NCBI RefSeq assembly: GCF_040869045.1
Contig: NC_090321.1
Coordinates: 31,927,426 to 31,991,425 of the forward strand
DNA: 64,000 bases
Source: Eurosta solidaginis
Lineage: Eukaryota > Arthropoda > Insecta > Diptera > Tephritidae
Reading direction: 5' to 3'
Shown: positions 21,163 to 33,049 of the stretch, in pieces
Numbering within the stretch: the stretch's first letter is position 1
How the letters are laid out: the number at the start of each line of letters is the position of its first letter
Program-made: the position numbers and the translations under genes
The notes under the pieces: model-generated
What the model was told of the DNA's origin: nothing
The model's input: only the letters and a program-made list of their open reading frames with translations
Databases searched by the model: none

Positions 21163-22975
21163 ACAAGTAAGGAAGGTTAAGTTCGGGCGTAACCGAACAT
21201 TACATACCCAGTTGAGAGCTATAGTGACAACATAAGGAAAAATAACCATGTAGGAAAATGAACCGAGGGTTATTCTGGAATGTGTTTGTATGACATGTGT
21301 ATCAAATGAAAGGTATTAAAGAGTATTTTATGAGGGAGTCATAGTTCTATAGGTGGACGCCATTTAGGGATATTGCCATAAAGGTGGATCAGCGTTGACT
21401 CTAGAATTTGTTTGTACGATATGGGTATGAAATGAAAGGTGTTAATGAGTATTTTAAAAGGGAGTGATCCTTAGTTCCATGGGTGGACATCGTTTCGAGA
21501 TATCGCCATAAAGGTGGACCAGGGGTGACCCTAGAATTTGTTTGTACGATATGGGTATCAAATGAAAGGGGTTAATGAGCATTTTAAAAGGTAGTGGGCC
21601 TTAGTTCTATAGGTGGACGCCTTTTCGAGATATCGCCATAAAGGTGGACCAGGGGTGACTCTAGAATGCGTTTGTACAATATGGGTATCAAACGAAAGGT
21701 GTTAATGAGTATTTCAAAAGGGCGTGGGGCTTAGTTCTATAGGTGGACGCCTTTTCCAGATATCGCCATAAAAGTGGACCAGGAGTGACTCTAGAATATG
21801 TTTGTACGATATGGGATTCAAATTAAAGGTATTAATGAGGCTTTTAAAAGGGAGTGGTGGTAGTTGTATATGTGAAGGCGTTTTCCAGATATCGACCAAA
21901 ATGTGGACCAGGGTGACCCAGAACATCATCTGTTGGATACCGCTTATTTATTTATATATATAATACCACGAACAGTATTCCTGCCAAGATTTCAGGGGTT
22001 TTTTATTTCGCCCTGCAGGACTTTTTCATTTCATTCTACTTAATATGGTAGGTGTCACACCCATTTAACAAAGTTTTTTTCTTAAGTTATATTTTGCGTC
22101 AATAAGCCAATCCAAATACCATGTTTCATCCCTTTTTTCGTATTTGGTATAGAATTATGGCATTTTTTTCGTTTTTGGTAATTTTCGATATCGAAAAAGT
22201 GGGCGTGGTCATAGTCGCATTTCAGCCATTTTTTATACCAATACAAAATGGGTTCAAATAAGTACGTGAACTGAGTTTAGTAAAAATGTATCGATTTTTG
22301 CTCAAGCTATCGTGTTAACGGCCGAGTGGAAGGACATACGGTCGACTGTGTATAACAACTGGGCGTGGCTTTAACCGATTTCGCCCTTTTTCACAGAAAT
22401 ATGTTACTGTCCCAGAGTCTAAGCCCCTACCAAATTTCACAAGGATTGGAAAATTTTTGTTCGACTAAAGTGTTCTAGACAAATTAAATGAAAAAGGGCG
22501 GAGCCACCTTCTTACCTTCTTTTAAAAGTGGGCGGTGCCACGCCCATTGTCCAATATTTTACTAATTTTCTATTCTGCGTCATAAGTCCAACTCACCTAC
22601 CAAGTTTCATCGCTTTATCCGTCTTTGGTAATGAATTATCGCACTTTTTCGGTTTTTCGAATTTTTCGATATCGAGAAAGGGGGCGTGGTTATGTTCCGA
22701 TATTGTTCATTTTAAATAGCGATCTGAGACGAGTGCTCAGGAACCTACATACCAAATTTCATCAAGATACTTCAAAATTTACTCAATTTATCCTGTTAAC
22801 GGGCAGACGGACGGACGGACGGACGGACGGATATGGCTCAATCAAATTTTTTTTCGATCCTGATGATTTTGATATATGGAAGTCTATATCTATCTCGATT
22901 CCTTTATACCTGTACATCCAACCGTTATCCAATCAAAGTTAATATACTCTGTGAGCTCTGCTCAGCTGAGTATAA
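21163..22975 (-). mobile_element. DINE/Helentron-like element, copy D
   Basis: Left end aacaagtaaggaaggtt, hairpin GTTCGG-gcgtaa-CCGAAC at 21181-21198, TACCCAGTTGAGAGCT; right end GAGCTCTGCTCAGCTGAGTATA. Same block order as copy B, with a five-unit minisatellite, a partial loss around 22500 (the cacgcccattttg stretch of copy B is missing) and a (ggac)n tract at about 22805-22830. Inserted next to a LINE remnant. Confidence 0.75.
21262..21912. repeat. Minisatellite of copy D (about 5 units of 129-130 bp)
   Basis: Unit landmarks ctctagaat recur at about 21404, 21534, 21663 and 21793. Same unit as in copies B and F. Confidence 0.85.
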
Positions 22976-23560
22976 CAACGGGAATCACGGGGCAATTCCG
23001 ACGACTTTTAGTGAATAACACTGAGGACTCTTTGTGTGTTTCTTCTTCATGCGACTGTGTTATGAGGTGCCACATTTCCTCATAATGCTTACGAAAGCCC
23101 CTTGGAGGTTGGGCCCCTTCAATCATATGTCTGTGTGGCTGCCCAGGTTTCTGGGGATTCAAGAGAAATTGTTTGTTTAGCATTTCGTTTCTCTCCCTTA
23201 TGAGAAGTACTTTCGCCTCACTGTGTACGTGGCCTGTATTTTCTAACAGTGAGTAACGTTTAGGCTCGACGCCCATATTAGGCTTGCGTACCACGCAGGC
23301 GGCCGGCCAATTGCGTTCTAATTTATAATTAGCGTTTTTTGTCTTTACGCCAAGTGCTGATGGCAAGAGATTTGAGGATTTTATTACGGCTCTGGATGTT
23401 AGGTACCATTGCGGTTGCAAAATGCCAAAATCTAGATCCTGATCCAAATATCACAACCAGTATTTTTGGGTGTAATACCGTCGACTTGGATGTACAATAT
23501 GGTCGACATTTGCTTTGTCCATATAGCTGTTAAATTTATTACATATCTCAGTGATGGTTG
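22976..23560 (-). pseudogene. Jockey-like LINE ORF2 C-terminal remnant
   Basis: The minus strand reads PKIL-x-V, then IQSRNKILKSL-type residues in broken frames, then an open run with RERNEMLNKQFLLNPQKPGQ, PPRGF-x-KHYEEMWHL and the EKHK-like region. The same order is seen at 35985-36790, 39690-40730 and 61096-61830, defining one LINE family. Truncated at 22976 by DINE-like copy D. Frameshifted, no catalytic box, dead. Jockey-clade assignment is recalled from similar fly ORF2 C-termini. Confidence 0.75.
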
Positions 23561-23866
23561 GGCCGGAACCTGTGGCCATTATTGTGCAGTGTAACCCCAT
23601 TTATTGAGAAATATCTTATTTGATATTGAAATATTCTTATTTTGGTGTTTGCAAACAAGTGGTGCCGGTATCATTTTACTACTATAAATAACTGAGAATA
23701 ACTGCATTTTCGGCGCTGAAGCATACGTCTTCACGAGCTTTTGAAGTGCTAGGTACGGAGAGATAATTGGGAATTATTTTTTCTTTATCTTGACACAGAG
23801 ATTGTGGTTGATTTGGTCTTAGAAGACGTAGTGATATATTTCGTACTCCTTCCCTGTGTCACTATG

Positions 23867-24110
23867 TTGTTGTTTTTTTAAAGGGTGCGACCACTCATTA
23901 ATTGTTATCAAAGTCCCCTAACGGAAGTCAAAGGAAATTGGCTGTTTCAACAGAAGCCGACCATAGAGAGATTGTTGTTAAAACGTATATTCCACATTAC
24001 AATTGAAAAGGTGGTGTCATGTGGTGCTTATGGAGATAAAGCAGTTGTTTGCTAGGCTGTCCTGGTTTGCGACAATCTAGAAAACGCAGCCTGTTCAGCA
24101 TAGCATTATG
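23867..24110 (-). mobile_element. 3'-end fragment of the same Jockey-like LINE
   Basis: gttgttgtttttt, then cccctaacggaagtcaaagg, tttcaacag and ggtggtgtcatgtggtg match the LINE 3' end at 35995-36200 and 61096-61290. Read on the minus strand it ends in a short CAA-type tail. It is a second, separate insertion just upstream of the copy at 22976-23560. Confidence 0.65.
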
Positions 24111-24321
24111 CTCTGTGTTACTATCATTATCATAACAGATTATATCCATAGCCGTGAAAACGGTCTATTCATGTATCCGTACATGCGAATATCCGAGTTT
24201 TGCGTTTATGTAGCCGGAATACTTGATTTTTTGCCTATCTATCCGGATATGTGAATATTCGGTTTATTCAGAGAGTTGAAGAATCAGGATGAGAGTATTA
24301 GCCTTAAAGCTATATGCGTAT

Positions 24322-24862
24322 TGTGAAGAATGTTAGCAACACTAAGTGATACTATCATTTCTAAGCCGATGCTAAGCAGTGACTTGTATGCACATCAATA
24401 AATCAATCATTATGTATGCACATATGTACGTACACGCAGCAGAGAAGCAACGCACAACCACATGCATATATCTGAGATACTCCCGAAAGTATGCAATAAT
24501 TGTGCAAGTATCACTCACATATATATGCGCATGGTGGGGTATGAGAGAAGCTATAAAATCATGCATCTATAGTTACAGCTGAGTAATTTTTTAGCTGATA
24601 ACTAATAGTAAGTTCTGGAAATAGAAGCGCCTAGAAATATGTCAACGAGGAAACCGCACAGTATAAAAGCAGCAACAGTAGAGGCACGACAATCAGTTTT
24701 ATTTAAGACGCTATCTGGCGAGCAATAGGAGTGTTATTTTGAAAGTAGTCTAAGAAAGACCATTTTGCATTATCGAATATTGGAATTATTTATTCAACAG
24801 TTGAGTGACTCGAACGTTAGCAGAAGGTTGCAACTAAGCGGAATTGCACTAAAATCGTTACA
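24322..24862 (+). repeat. 5' LTR of the defective element
   Basis: TGTGAAGAATGTTAGCA...AAAATCGTTACA, 541 bp, with gtataaaagcag and a weak polyadenylation region (taagaaagaccattttgc, AATAAA lost). Followed by attggtgtcagaagagg. Confidence 0.85.
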
Positions 24863-24915
24863 ATTGGTGTCAGAAGAGGAATTGTTGAATAAATTCCGAA
24901 GATTGCGAATACAAC

Positions 24916-25523
24916 TTGTACATGGCAAAGTTGGGTGAATTGAGGATCCAGCAAATGAAGAAGGTGTTGGAATGCCGTGGATTGAATACAACCGGCAATA
25001 AAATCGAAATTGAAGCACGGCTACGAGAGGTATTGGAGTTGGAAGGAATTAACGTGGACGAGTATGTCTTTTATCTTGATGTGGAAGAGCCAGCGACTAA
25101 AATGGAAGAGAAGATAGAGACTTCGAATTCACTGGCAAGTGTTGACACTAACGCGATACTAGCAGTGTTGAAGCAAATGTCACAAATATCAACCGAAATG
25201 TCATCGCAACTGCAATCAGAGGAGACACGTATAACATCCAAGATTGAAGCACAAAAATGCGTATTTCAGAAATGTCGACGCAGATAACAGCCAAGATTGA
25301 AGCACAGGAAACACAAATTTCATCACAGCTGGGAGAGCAAAAGACATATATGGCAACTCAACTCAAAGACCAAGAGACACGCATAACAGTACAACTAGAA
25401 ACACAAGAGGTGCGTATATCATCAAAACTCGAAGCGCGCGTGGACGAAAAAATAATGCAGTTTGAAGAAAAATTCGAGGCAGGGGTGGACGCTTTGAGAG
25501 GTCGTATACCGGATCAATCCTAA
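24916..25523 (+). pseudogene. gag: Gag remnant (SAP and coiled coil only)
   Basis: Begins like the array Gag (MAKLGELRIQQMKK with a SAP-like RGLN-TTGNKIE motif), runs into the Q/E coiled coil, loses frame near 25252 (a deleted base in caaaaatgcg), resumes in another frame (MRISEMSTQITAK...) and ends at VDALRGRI, joined directly to the post-knuckle sequence (SSSNVGGRKRR). The capsid and zinc knuckle are therefore deleted, a loss of about 600 bp compared with the array copies. Confidence 0.85.
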
Positions 25524-25639
25524 CAGTTCCAGCAATGTGGGTGGCCGTAAACGCAGAGCTGAAGGGATGAGCAAATCTCCAAATCCACTCAATCATTAAA
25601 CTAAAGCGAGTCAGCCACAAGGCGCGACAGCTGGCTCCC

Positions 25640-26578
25640 TCAATTGAATGCCCCATAATCTCTATCTCGCAAATTGGAAGAAGGTCAAGCAATCTAACTA
25701 TCGGAGGACATGTGGATGGAAAGGAACGTTTACTAACTATAGATACGGGTGCATCCCATTCCATCATTCGATCAGATTTAGTCAACAATGGGATAAGACC
25801 ATTGCTTTGAGCAAGGTTACGTACAGCCACGGCAGGTAATTGGAAAAGTAGCATGTAAAATAGCAATTGGGAACGTCACGGTACTACACAATTTTATAGT
25901 GGCAGAGATTGTTGATGAAATCATAATTGGAGTGGACTTCTTAATCGACCAAGGTATCAAGATCGATATCAAAGCAAGACGATGCGATATAAAAACATGA
26001 ATGTGCCACTTAATTTTTGCTACGAGAGAGACTACAGCATTAAACGAGTGGTGGTGGAAGAGAGTCAGCAAATACCACCAAAATCCGAAGCAGTCATCTG
26101 GGCAAACGTAGATGGAGATTGTGGGATAAACAAATTGTGGGTTGTCGAGGCAGCAAACAAATCAACACCGAACATACTTTTAGGAAAAACCCTGGCTATG
26201 ACAAAACAAGATGGACGTATTCTGGTAAGAGTCCTCAATGAGTTCAAGTCACAACTCAAACTGACAAAAGGAGCTATATTTGACCAGGATGGTTCCAAAC
26301 CAGGCCGCAACAATGTTGTGAAACATCAAATTGACATTGGAGACGCGAGGTCGATACCTCAAGCTCCTCGTAATGTTCCACTGGCGAAGCGGGAAGTTGT
26401 GAGTTAAATCGTACAAGAAATGAGCAACAGTGGCGTCATCGAATCATCAGCTAGTCCATGGAGCTCACCGGTGGTACCTGTGAGGAAGAAGGATGGGAAA
26501 ATGAAGTTTTGCGTGGACTACCGCAAGTTGAACGACGTCACGAAAAAGGATAGCTACCCATTGCCAAGAACTGACCGT
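25640..26578 (+). pseudogene. pol: Protease to RT-start remnant of pol
   Basis: In broken frames: IDTGASHSIIRSDL (protease), several indels, then an open stretch 25982-26407 with VVEESQQIPPKSEAV, TPNILLGKTLAMT and IPQAPRNVP, which is the spacer before RT; then, after a TAA at about 26405, [33 protein letters not shown] and YPLPR, the first motifs of a Ty3/gypsy RT. The sequence then breaks into LTR end sequence at about 26574. No catalytic YxDD box. Confidence 0.85.
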
Positions 26579-26623
26579 TAGCAGAAGGTTGCAAATAAGC
26601 GGAATTGGACTAAAATCGTTACA
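26574..26623 (+). repeat. 3' LTR remnant (last 50 bp)
   Basis: ccgttagcagaaggttgcaa through aaatcgttaca is identical in order to the end of the 5' LTR at 24813-24862. It joins directly onto RT sequence, a deletion junction. Confidence 0.85.
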
Positions 26624-27057
26624 GTAGGTATGTACATGTATTTAAAACCAAAACAAAATAAAATTTCCAAACATTTATTAACATGAAATTTAATATCAAC
26701 TTTTCATACACACGAAACAAAATTAAGTTATGATATTCGCTAGAAATTGCAAAATTGAAACAAAGTTAAATTGGTAGTTGCCTTAGTTAGTGTGTGAAGT
26801 TTGTAAAATTTTGTGCTAAGTTGACTGTGCGCAATTATAAAAATTAAAAATTTCCTGCTTTATTAAAAAATGCACAGTATTGTATTCTAAAACAAATTTA
26901 CTCCTTTTCATTCATTCTTTCATTCTATGGATGAATTATATAATTTACGGGTGCAAATTTTCAATTTACGTTTTTCCTGACTATTATTTACGCGGAAGCG
27001 TTTAGTTGTGGCACAACTGATTAGCACTTTTATAGAATGCACGATATGCGTGACCAA
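26624..27057. other. No recognisable gene
   Basis: AT-rich sequence, no repeats recognised. Confidence 0.4.
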
Positions 27058-27245
27058 TATTTGTATACCCAGCTGTACTTGTACAAATAACTTTGATTTG
27101 GATAACGGTTGGTTGTACAGGAATAAAGAAATTGTTTAAGCCACGTTCGTCCGCCAATCCGTCCGGCTGTCCATCTGTATGTCTGTTAGCACTATAACAT
27201 GAGCAAATATTGAGATATCTTCACCAAATTCTATCATTTCTAAAC
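27058..27245 (+). mobile_element. DINE-like 5'-end fragment
   Basis: tatacccagctgtacttgta, then tggataacggttggttgtacagg, a cgtccgccaatccgtccgg tract and gagcaaatattgagatatcttcacc are the reverse complements of the right-end blocks of copies A-F, in the same order. Truncated after about 190 bp where LINE sequence begins. Confidence 0.65.
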
Positions 27246-28115
27246 TTTTCGAAGCGATTATTAAGGATAGAATGTATGTTACGCGCAAAATATTTGTCAC
27301 TATCAAACCAGCATGGATTTGTTGTAGAGAGGTCTACTGTCACAAACTTAGCTTTGTATAGTGAATATTGCGTTGACGCGTTCTCTTCAAGCCATCAAGT
27401 ATGTTGCATTTATATTGACTTCTTCAAGGTATTCCACAAAGTTTATCACAATATGTTGCTACGTAAACTCGCTTTATTTGGTTTTCACACTGTATTTCTC
27501 AAGGTGGTACCTAAGTAACAGATGCTGCATTGTCTCGATTGAGGCTGTATCTTTTAACACTTTTTCCGCCACCTCGGGGGTACCGCAAGCGAGCATCTTA
27601 AGTTCTCTTATTTCCAATTTCTTTCATCAATTATATAAGAAAATATTTTGTGTCATCGGAATTCTTACTTAAAGCTGATGACCTAAAAGTTTTCTCAATT
27701 AATAAAAATAGTGAAGACGCACAGCGTGTCCAAGAAGACCTAGAGCAATATCTACCTACAATCTGTCTATAATCTATATATGTCTTATTGGACACGCTGT
27801 GCGTCTTCACTATTGGTGGTGTAATTCGCGTCCATCTCTCGATCTCTACAAGTGCTTTCATGTGCTTTCTAAAATTCGCAATGTCTTACTAACGACATAT
27901 CACGGGTACACCCCTTCGGTTCCTTGATAAGATTAAAGACCTAGGGCTTACCTCTGACTCCTCGTTCTCTTTCAATAACCATATTAACTATATAATTTCA
28001 AGCGCATATGCTTCCTTAAATTTCTTGAGGCGGAATAGCATCAACTTCTTGGATTCATATACCTTGAAATTGCTTTACTCATCGTTTGTTTGTTCCAAAC
28101 TGGAGGCCTTATCAC
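27246..28115 (+). pseudogene. LINE RT remnant carrying a perfect inverted repeat
   Basis: Plus strand: NQHGFV-x-x-RSTVTNL, then CCIYIDF-x-KVFHKVYHNMLL-x-KLALFGF (RT domain 2-3 region), a decayed PQAS-like block, LKADDLKVFSINKN (catalytic box K-A-D-D in place of F/Y-A-D-D), then after a rearranged 27740-27900 segment KDLGLTSDSSFSFNNHINYI and LDSYTLKLLYSSFVCSKLE (thumb). Several frameshifts and stops. The order matches one insect LINE RT read 5' to 3'. Family related to the fragment at 180-1055 (both have the DLG-x-T-x-DS-x-x-SFN block). Confidence 0.75.
27707..27814. repeat. Inverted repeat, 27-bp perfect arms, within the LINE
   Basis: AATAGTGAAGACGCACAGCG and the following bases up to about 27733 return as an exact reverse complement at about 27788-27814 (TTGGACACGCTGTGCGTCTT...). 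The 54-bp spacer includes atctacctacaatctgtcta. Read through, the RT frame is interrupted just after the catalytic box. Confidence 0.85.
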
Positions 28116-28574
28116 AAGTGTGCAATTGTCAGGAGTACATCCTCCTTAAAACTTGCCTAAAATCCTTAAATTTCTTCCTTAAATTTTGCTTAAAATCCTT
28201 ACATTTCTTAGACCCCTTCTTATCATTTCCTTTTGCTGATAATTAATTTGAAATAATTAGAACTCAGAAGGACAATCCTTTCCTTGTCCTTCATGTTCGT
28301 AGTTGTTAATGGCGACATTGTTTGCTACTCTTTATTCCCCTTTAATATTAAACATAAGTCTACTAACTATGCGATAAATGCTCCATCATCGCTCACGTCA
28401 ATTCAATGAGATCTCTAATTCTATTATCCTTGATTTTTCTTTTCCAAAATCTATTTTTCTTAATTTACTTAACTCTGTTTTTTAGTTAGCCTTAGTGATT
28501 CGTTTTAGTCAGTAAGAACCATTGTTGTTTTTGACTTTTCAAAAAAATAAATGATTTTAAATTAGGTATAAGGG
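28116..28574. other. No recognisable gene
   Basis: Direct words taaatttcttccttaaat / ccttaaaacttgcctaaaat at 28145-28210 form a few degenerate copies of an 18-20 bp unit. Otherwise unassigned. Confidence 0.4.
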
Positions 28575-29008
28575 CTTATCTGTACCGAGCATAGATTTGT
28601 ATTGAAAATGAGCGAAATCGAACGATAACCACTCCCACTTCCTCGATATCGAAAATTTAGAAAAAATGGAAAAGATGAGATAATTCTAGAACGAACTCCG
28701 CTAAGCTAATCAAATTTGGTAGGTGGAATAGTTTTATGGTGCAAGATATAGGTTCTAAAATATTGGCGTGGTACGATCCACACTAAGAAGATGAAAATTT
28801 GGAAGTTTAACAAGCCGTATATCAAAAGCCGTTAAAGATATTACATTGAAATTTGGCAGAAATACTATCCCTGCCAAATTATATAGACTGAGTGAAAATT
28901 GACTCTATGGTATTTGACTACATTTGACTAATATTCTACCTCAGTAGTGGTATGGTTGACCTAAGAACAAAACTGTAACACATTTTGAAAATGGGCGCGG
29001 CCCTCCCC
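28575..29008 (+). mobile_element. Old, diverged DINE-like copy (left part)
   Basis: aaatgagcgaaatcgaacgataaccactcccacttcctcgatatcgaaaat and the following caaatttggtaggtgg are diverged forms of blocks found in reverse complement in copies B, D and F. It runs to gggcgcggccctccccttt, where copy E begins. Copy E therefore appears to have inserted into, or next to, an older relative. Confidence 0.5.
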
Positions 29009-29496
29009 TTTTTATACTCAGCTGAGCAGAGCTCACAGAGTATATTCATTTTGGTCGCATAACGGCACCCCGTAACGGCATAAACTAATCGAGATAGATA
29101 TAGACTTATTAATATCGAAATAATCTGGGCGAAAAGAAATTAATTTAACCATGTCTGTCCTACCGTCTGTCCTTAAATTCCTGGACACTCATCTCAGTTC
29201 GCTACTTAAAATGAATAAAATCGGACTATAACCACGCCCACTTTTTCGATATCGAGTATTTCGAAAAACCGAAAATGTGCGATAATTCATTAACGAAGAC
29301 GGATAAAGCGATAAAAATTGGTAGGTGGGTTGACCTTATGTCACAGAATAGAAAATTAGTAAAATTTTGGACAATGGACGTGGAACCGCCCACTTTTAAA
29401 AGAAGGTATCTAATTTAAAAGTTTTACAATCTGTAATTTGGCAGCTGAGTATGTAATGTTCGGTTACACCCGAGCTTAGCCTTCCTCACTTGTTTT
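29009..29496 (+). mobile_element. DINE-like element, copy E (internally deleted)
   Basis: Starts tttttatactcagctgagca-gagctcac and ends ctgagtatgtaat followed by the hairpin GTTCGG-ttacac-CCGAGC and ttagccttcctcacttg. Only 488 bp: the minisatellite and flanking blocks are missing. It is the one copy in plus orientation with both ends, and shows the complete end structure clearly. Confidence 0.75.
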
Positions 29497-30947
29497 TTGT
29501 TACTTTTTCAAAAATACTTTTAATGTCATACCCCAGCCAGCATTTTTTGAAAATTTTGATCAAAAAATATTTAAATACCATACCCTAAAATGATTAAAAA
29601 CGTTCAAATTTAAAAGCATATTCTATTCGAAAATTAATGTATCGTCGGGGGAAAAATGTACCTTAAATGTGATTATTCTTGAATAATCATTTATGATTCC
29701 TATTTTGAAAAGATGTTTATTCATATTTGATACCATTGTAAAATTTAGCTTAAATAGTTTTAGAGTAATATTTGACTGCTTTTCACAGTAATTTTCTGAT
29801 CATATTCGTGAACATATTTCAATCGTTTTGGGTAAGATTTTTGAATAATTTTTGAATGCCATTATGATGCATTTATTTTTCATATCTCATTCAAAATAAG
29901 ATACTACATAGTAATCTTATTTCATTAGGGGAAGAAAGCATGCGGAAGTGAGCTGTTTGAACCACAAGCCACTCGTAAACAACCTTGACCGATATACACC
30001 AGCGACTACAACATCCAACATCAGCTATTATCATCTACATCTTAAAATATGGATACGATACGGGATGTTGAAGCCGTATCCAGGTATGTCAAGATAGTGT
30101 CACTTACCTGGGGTTCAAATAGCTCACAACTTTTGTATTGTCCAATCATTATGTATTTTCTGGGAAGCCTAAGCTGGGGAAATGGTTAATCTTCGGTCAC
30201 GAACAGCATTACATTATTTTTTGTCGTGAAGAATATCTTTTGTATAAATAATAAAATTTTTATATATTTTTTCTTAGTTTCATTATTGAAAAAATATATG
30301 TATGTGAAAAAATAAGATTTTTAATGAAAAGTAAAATTTTAACAAGTATAAAATTCATTATTCAGGCAACAAATATATTCATAAAAGATTCAGAAAGCTG
30401 AATTAAAAATTATTATAAATTTTTGATCACCTAAAGTAAAAACATTTGTTTCAAAATGTGATTGAAAAACTATATTCAGTTTTTTTCATCGAAAGGTAAG
30501 CATATTTGATTATTCTTTTTGTTGATTTTTATGAAATATTAAAATTTAATCATCAAAGGACTTCAAAAATGAATCCAAAAAGTGATCGAAAGATAATTTT
30601 CAGTTTTTGATCATCAAAAGAATTCATATTTGATTATTTCTTTTGTTCAATTGTATGAGAACTCATTATTTAGTCAGAAAGAGTAATCAAATTTTATCGA
30701 TATGTAGGGGAATTCAAAATTTATTCACCTAAATGCTGAGTGGGACGTCGAACAAAAGTCTCACAATCCGAAGGAAATTTTGCATAAACATTTTTTTCAT
30801 AGCTACAACCGTTAAAGTGCATTTTTACCCGCTCAGCCTCATTAACCTTTTTGCTACTTTTGAATAAAAATGAGTTCAGAATAGATTTACTATTATGCAG
30901 TCTTATAACCCTATTAAACACACAAAGCAAACAACCACAGCATATCA
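29497..30947. other. AT-rich region with a possible MITE and a short tandem duplication
   Basis: At 29948-29963 GTGAGCTGTTTGAACC and at 30112-30127 its inverse (15 of 16 bases) bound about 180 bp, a MITE-like inverted repeat with no clear target duplication. At 30454-30525 and 30576-30647 a diverged 72-bp block (tgattgaaa...ttcagtttttt...catatttgattatt) repeats at a spacing of about 121 bp. No coding signal. Confidence 0.45.
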
Positions 30948-31008
30948 AATGCACTGATGGGTATGCAATATTCCGTTTCACCCGAACTTAGACTTTCTTA
31001 CTTGTTAA
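30948..31008 (+). mobile_element. DINE-like 3'-terminal remnant
   Basis: ctgatgggtatgcaatattccgtttcacccgaacttagactttcttacttgtt is a diverged version of the 3' end of copy E (ctgagtatgtaatgttcgg...cccgagcttagccttcctcacttg). The hairpin is partly decayed (TTCCG/CCCGAA). Confidence 0.6.
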
Positions 31009-32164
31009 TGTTGCAATGTAACTTGTATGTATGTATGCATAAAACTCAAATTCTACACCTATTTATTTGCTTCAAAAGCTTTTATTTACAATCATTTATG
31101 TTTTATGTATTTGTATTTGTAATAAATGTTCACCATTCTAAATAATTATATATTTGTGTGCATGTTGGTGCGCTTAGTAAGGTTTGTTGTTGTATATAAA
31201 ATGTATTGACAGCGGCAAAGTGCTAATTACGTGTTACTCATACGCCCCATTAGAAATGGTTGGTATTATGCCATTATAAATACTGTTTATATAATAACTG
31301 TTTGTGTATGCAGTGACAACTTTTCGAATAATGTGAAAGAGTATGAAGGTTTTTAATGCATTTATGTATGTTAAAGTGTTTATATACATTACAAGCTTGA
31401 AATATGTGACAAATTAAGATGTCGGGTCATTCCTAGTAACTCCAAATTTTTGAAAACTCTGTGATCCGAGAACATACGTTTTACGCTTCAACCTTTGATG
31501 TGCTAGCCCTAGTACGCATAACCGGGTGCCCGTGTGTCCAGTTACAACTTTAAACTACTTTAGTGAGAGAACCACTGTCACTAGAATCTTGAACCTTCTA
31601 ATATAGGAAACTAAAGAATTTCTGTATCGTTTAAGTCAATGCGTGTAGGCTTCAGTTGAGGGGTTCCCAAAATAAAAGTTCCCAAAGCCGACACCTACGC
31701 GAACGCATAACCGGCTACCCGCGTACCCATCAAATAATAAAAAAATAATTTGTTTTAATATGAAATTTTTATCGCGGATTGTAAAAATATATTAGAAAAT
31801 ATGAATCTTAAATCAGAAAATATTGTGTTTTGTAGACATATACTAATTTTTCTGCTCGCAAACGGTGCAGATACAATTTGTCACCGAATGTGCCAGGCAC
31901 ATTGGTTTTTTTCAGATGCTGCATACTCTTCGCGTTTTTCTTCTTCGCTTGGGAGTATCAGTGTAACATAGGTAGCAGGATCCTCTTACTGGTTTTCTCG
32001 AGCTTATCTCAGTAAGTAAGTAACTCACTGCTCAGCGCATAATCTGTAATAATTTTTACTTACGAATATTGTTACGGTGCCTTTGTAACGGTAAAAACTT
32101 GTAAGTGGACACACGTGTACGTCATGAGTTTGCGTGGTATTTTTTGGTTACGCGTTCTACGGCT
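31009..32164. other. No recognisable gene
   Basis: AT-rich DNA. Two passages, 31510-31560 and 31650-31730, share gaacgcataaccgg-x-tacccg / acgcataaccgggtgcccg wording about 190 bp apart, a possible diverged direct repeat. Confidence 0.4.
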
Positions 32165-32720
32165 AGACCTGTCAATGCTTTTGATTTTGTTAATCACGGC
32201 ACATTGATGCAATACTAAGAAGGGTCTACCCTTTAACGTAGACTAAAACGGTACACAGCAAACTAACAATGTGAGAGGTCGGTAGACATTGGACCAGTAT
32301 AAGAACGAACCATTCAAACAAACAAAAAAAAAAAAAAAAAAAAACAAAAAAAAAAAAAATTATAATAATTGAGGATCTCCTCGAGTTGGTGTGCTATTCC
32401 TTTGTATGTAAGTTCTACATCACGAAGCTCCTTTCATCACCAGAGTGGGTGACCAGCTTTTCCTACAACAATTACTGCATGGCAATAGAAACACGTTCTG
32501 TCATATCCAAAGATAATCTATGCTTTATAATTAATAACTATCTTACAAAGTCTTTCAAGTTTTTTCTCCTCACGGAACTTGGTACCATCACCGACTAAGT
32601 CCGCGACAATCGTGTTTACGAAGTGCACAGTTCAAATTTTGCCACCATTGGACATCCGCGTCGATTGCATTACGCTACCGACTGTTCGGTACCCAAAAAT
32701 TTTACTTATCTAGAATGAAT
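32165..32720 (+). pseudogene. Jockey-like LINE RT remnant with an A-rich insertion
   Basis: Broken frames read FDFVNHGTLMQY, then EGSTL and KRYTAN (region before the PQGG motif); an A-rich run of about 39 bp (32322-32360) interrupts; then KFYITKLLSSPEWVTSFSY (the Y of the catalytic box, which here is YNNYC instead of YADDC), and LDIRVDCITLPTVRYPKIL in the last part. The same order and wording recur in the fragment at 39690-40730. Dead. Confidence 0.65.
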
Positions 32721-33049
32721 CCGCACATGTGTAAAATATACATCCTGCAAGTAATGTATCTTCCGATGCCACCAACCGTATCTTAAATTTTAATGTGGAA
32801 CCAATTGTCTCTTCACCATTGAAGCTGCAAGTTTCCTCGAGCATTCGTTAGAGGATTTCGACTTCAATTGTCAGGGATTCAAAATGTTAGATGTAACAGA
32901 GCACTTCTAAAAAAAAGGAACGTTGAATCCTTTGATGTTTTCCCACTCTTTGCAAAAAAATTTTAATAATGAAACTTAACTTTTATAGGCCAGACTTAAA
33001 CCAGTTACTCTCACCATCACAAGAAAAAGTAACAAGAACGGGAAATGGT
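32721..33049. other. No recognisable gene
   Basis: Unassigned sequence between the LINE remnant and the minisatellite. Confidence 0.4.

Larger units (their letters stand above)
24322..26623 (+). mobile_element. Defective Ty3/gypsy element related to the tandem array
   Basis: A full 5' LTR (24322-24862), tRNA-Leu-type primer site, broken gag, broken protease, protease-RT spacer, the first RT motifs, and then an abrupt jump into only the last 50 bases of the 3' LTR (26574-26623). Flanks GTAT and GTAG differ by one base. The rest of RT, RNase H, integrase and most of the 3' LTR are gone. It shows what lies between protease and RT in this lineage and so marks where the tandem array's deletion begins. 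Confidence 0.85.

Noticed and set aside
23339..23533. 64-residue plus-strand ORF
   Set aside because: It is the complement of a LINE remnant whose recognisable residues are on the minus strand.
20870..24290. Direct repeat flanking DINE-like copy D
   Set aside because: Shared words (atccggatat, gaatatccg) are short and out of consistent order; could be chance in AT-rich DNA.
29948..30127. Inverted repeat GTGAGCT-r-TTTGAACC as a confirmed MITE
   Set aside because: Arms match at 15 of 16 bases, but no target duplication and no second copy in the window; kept only as a note.
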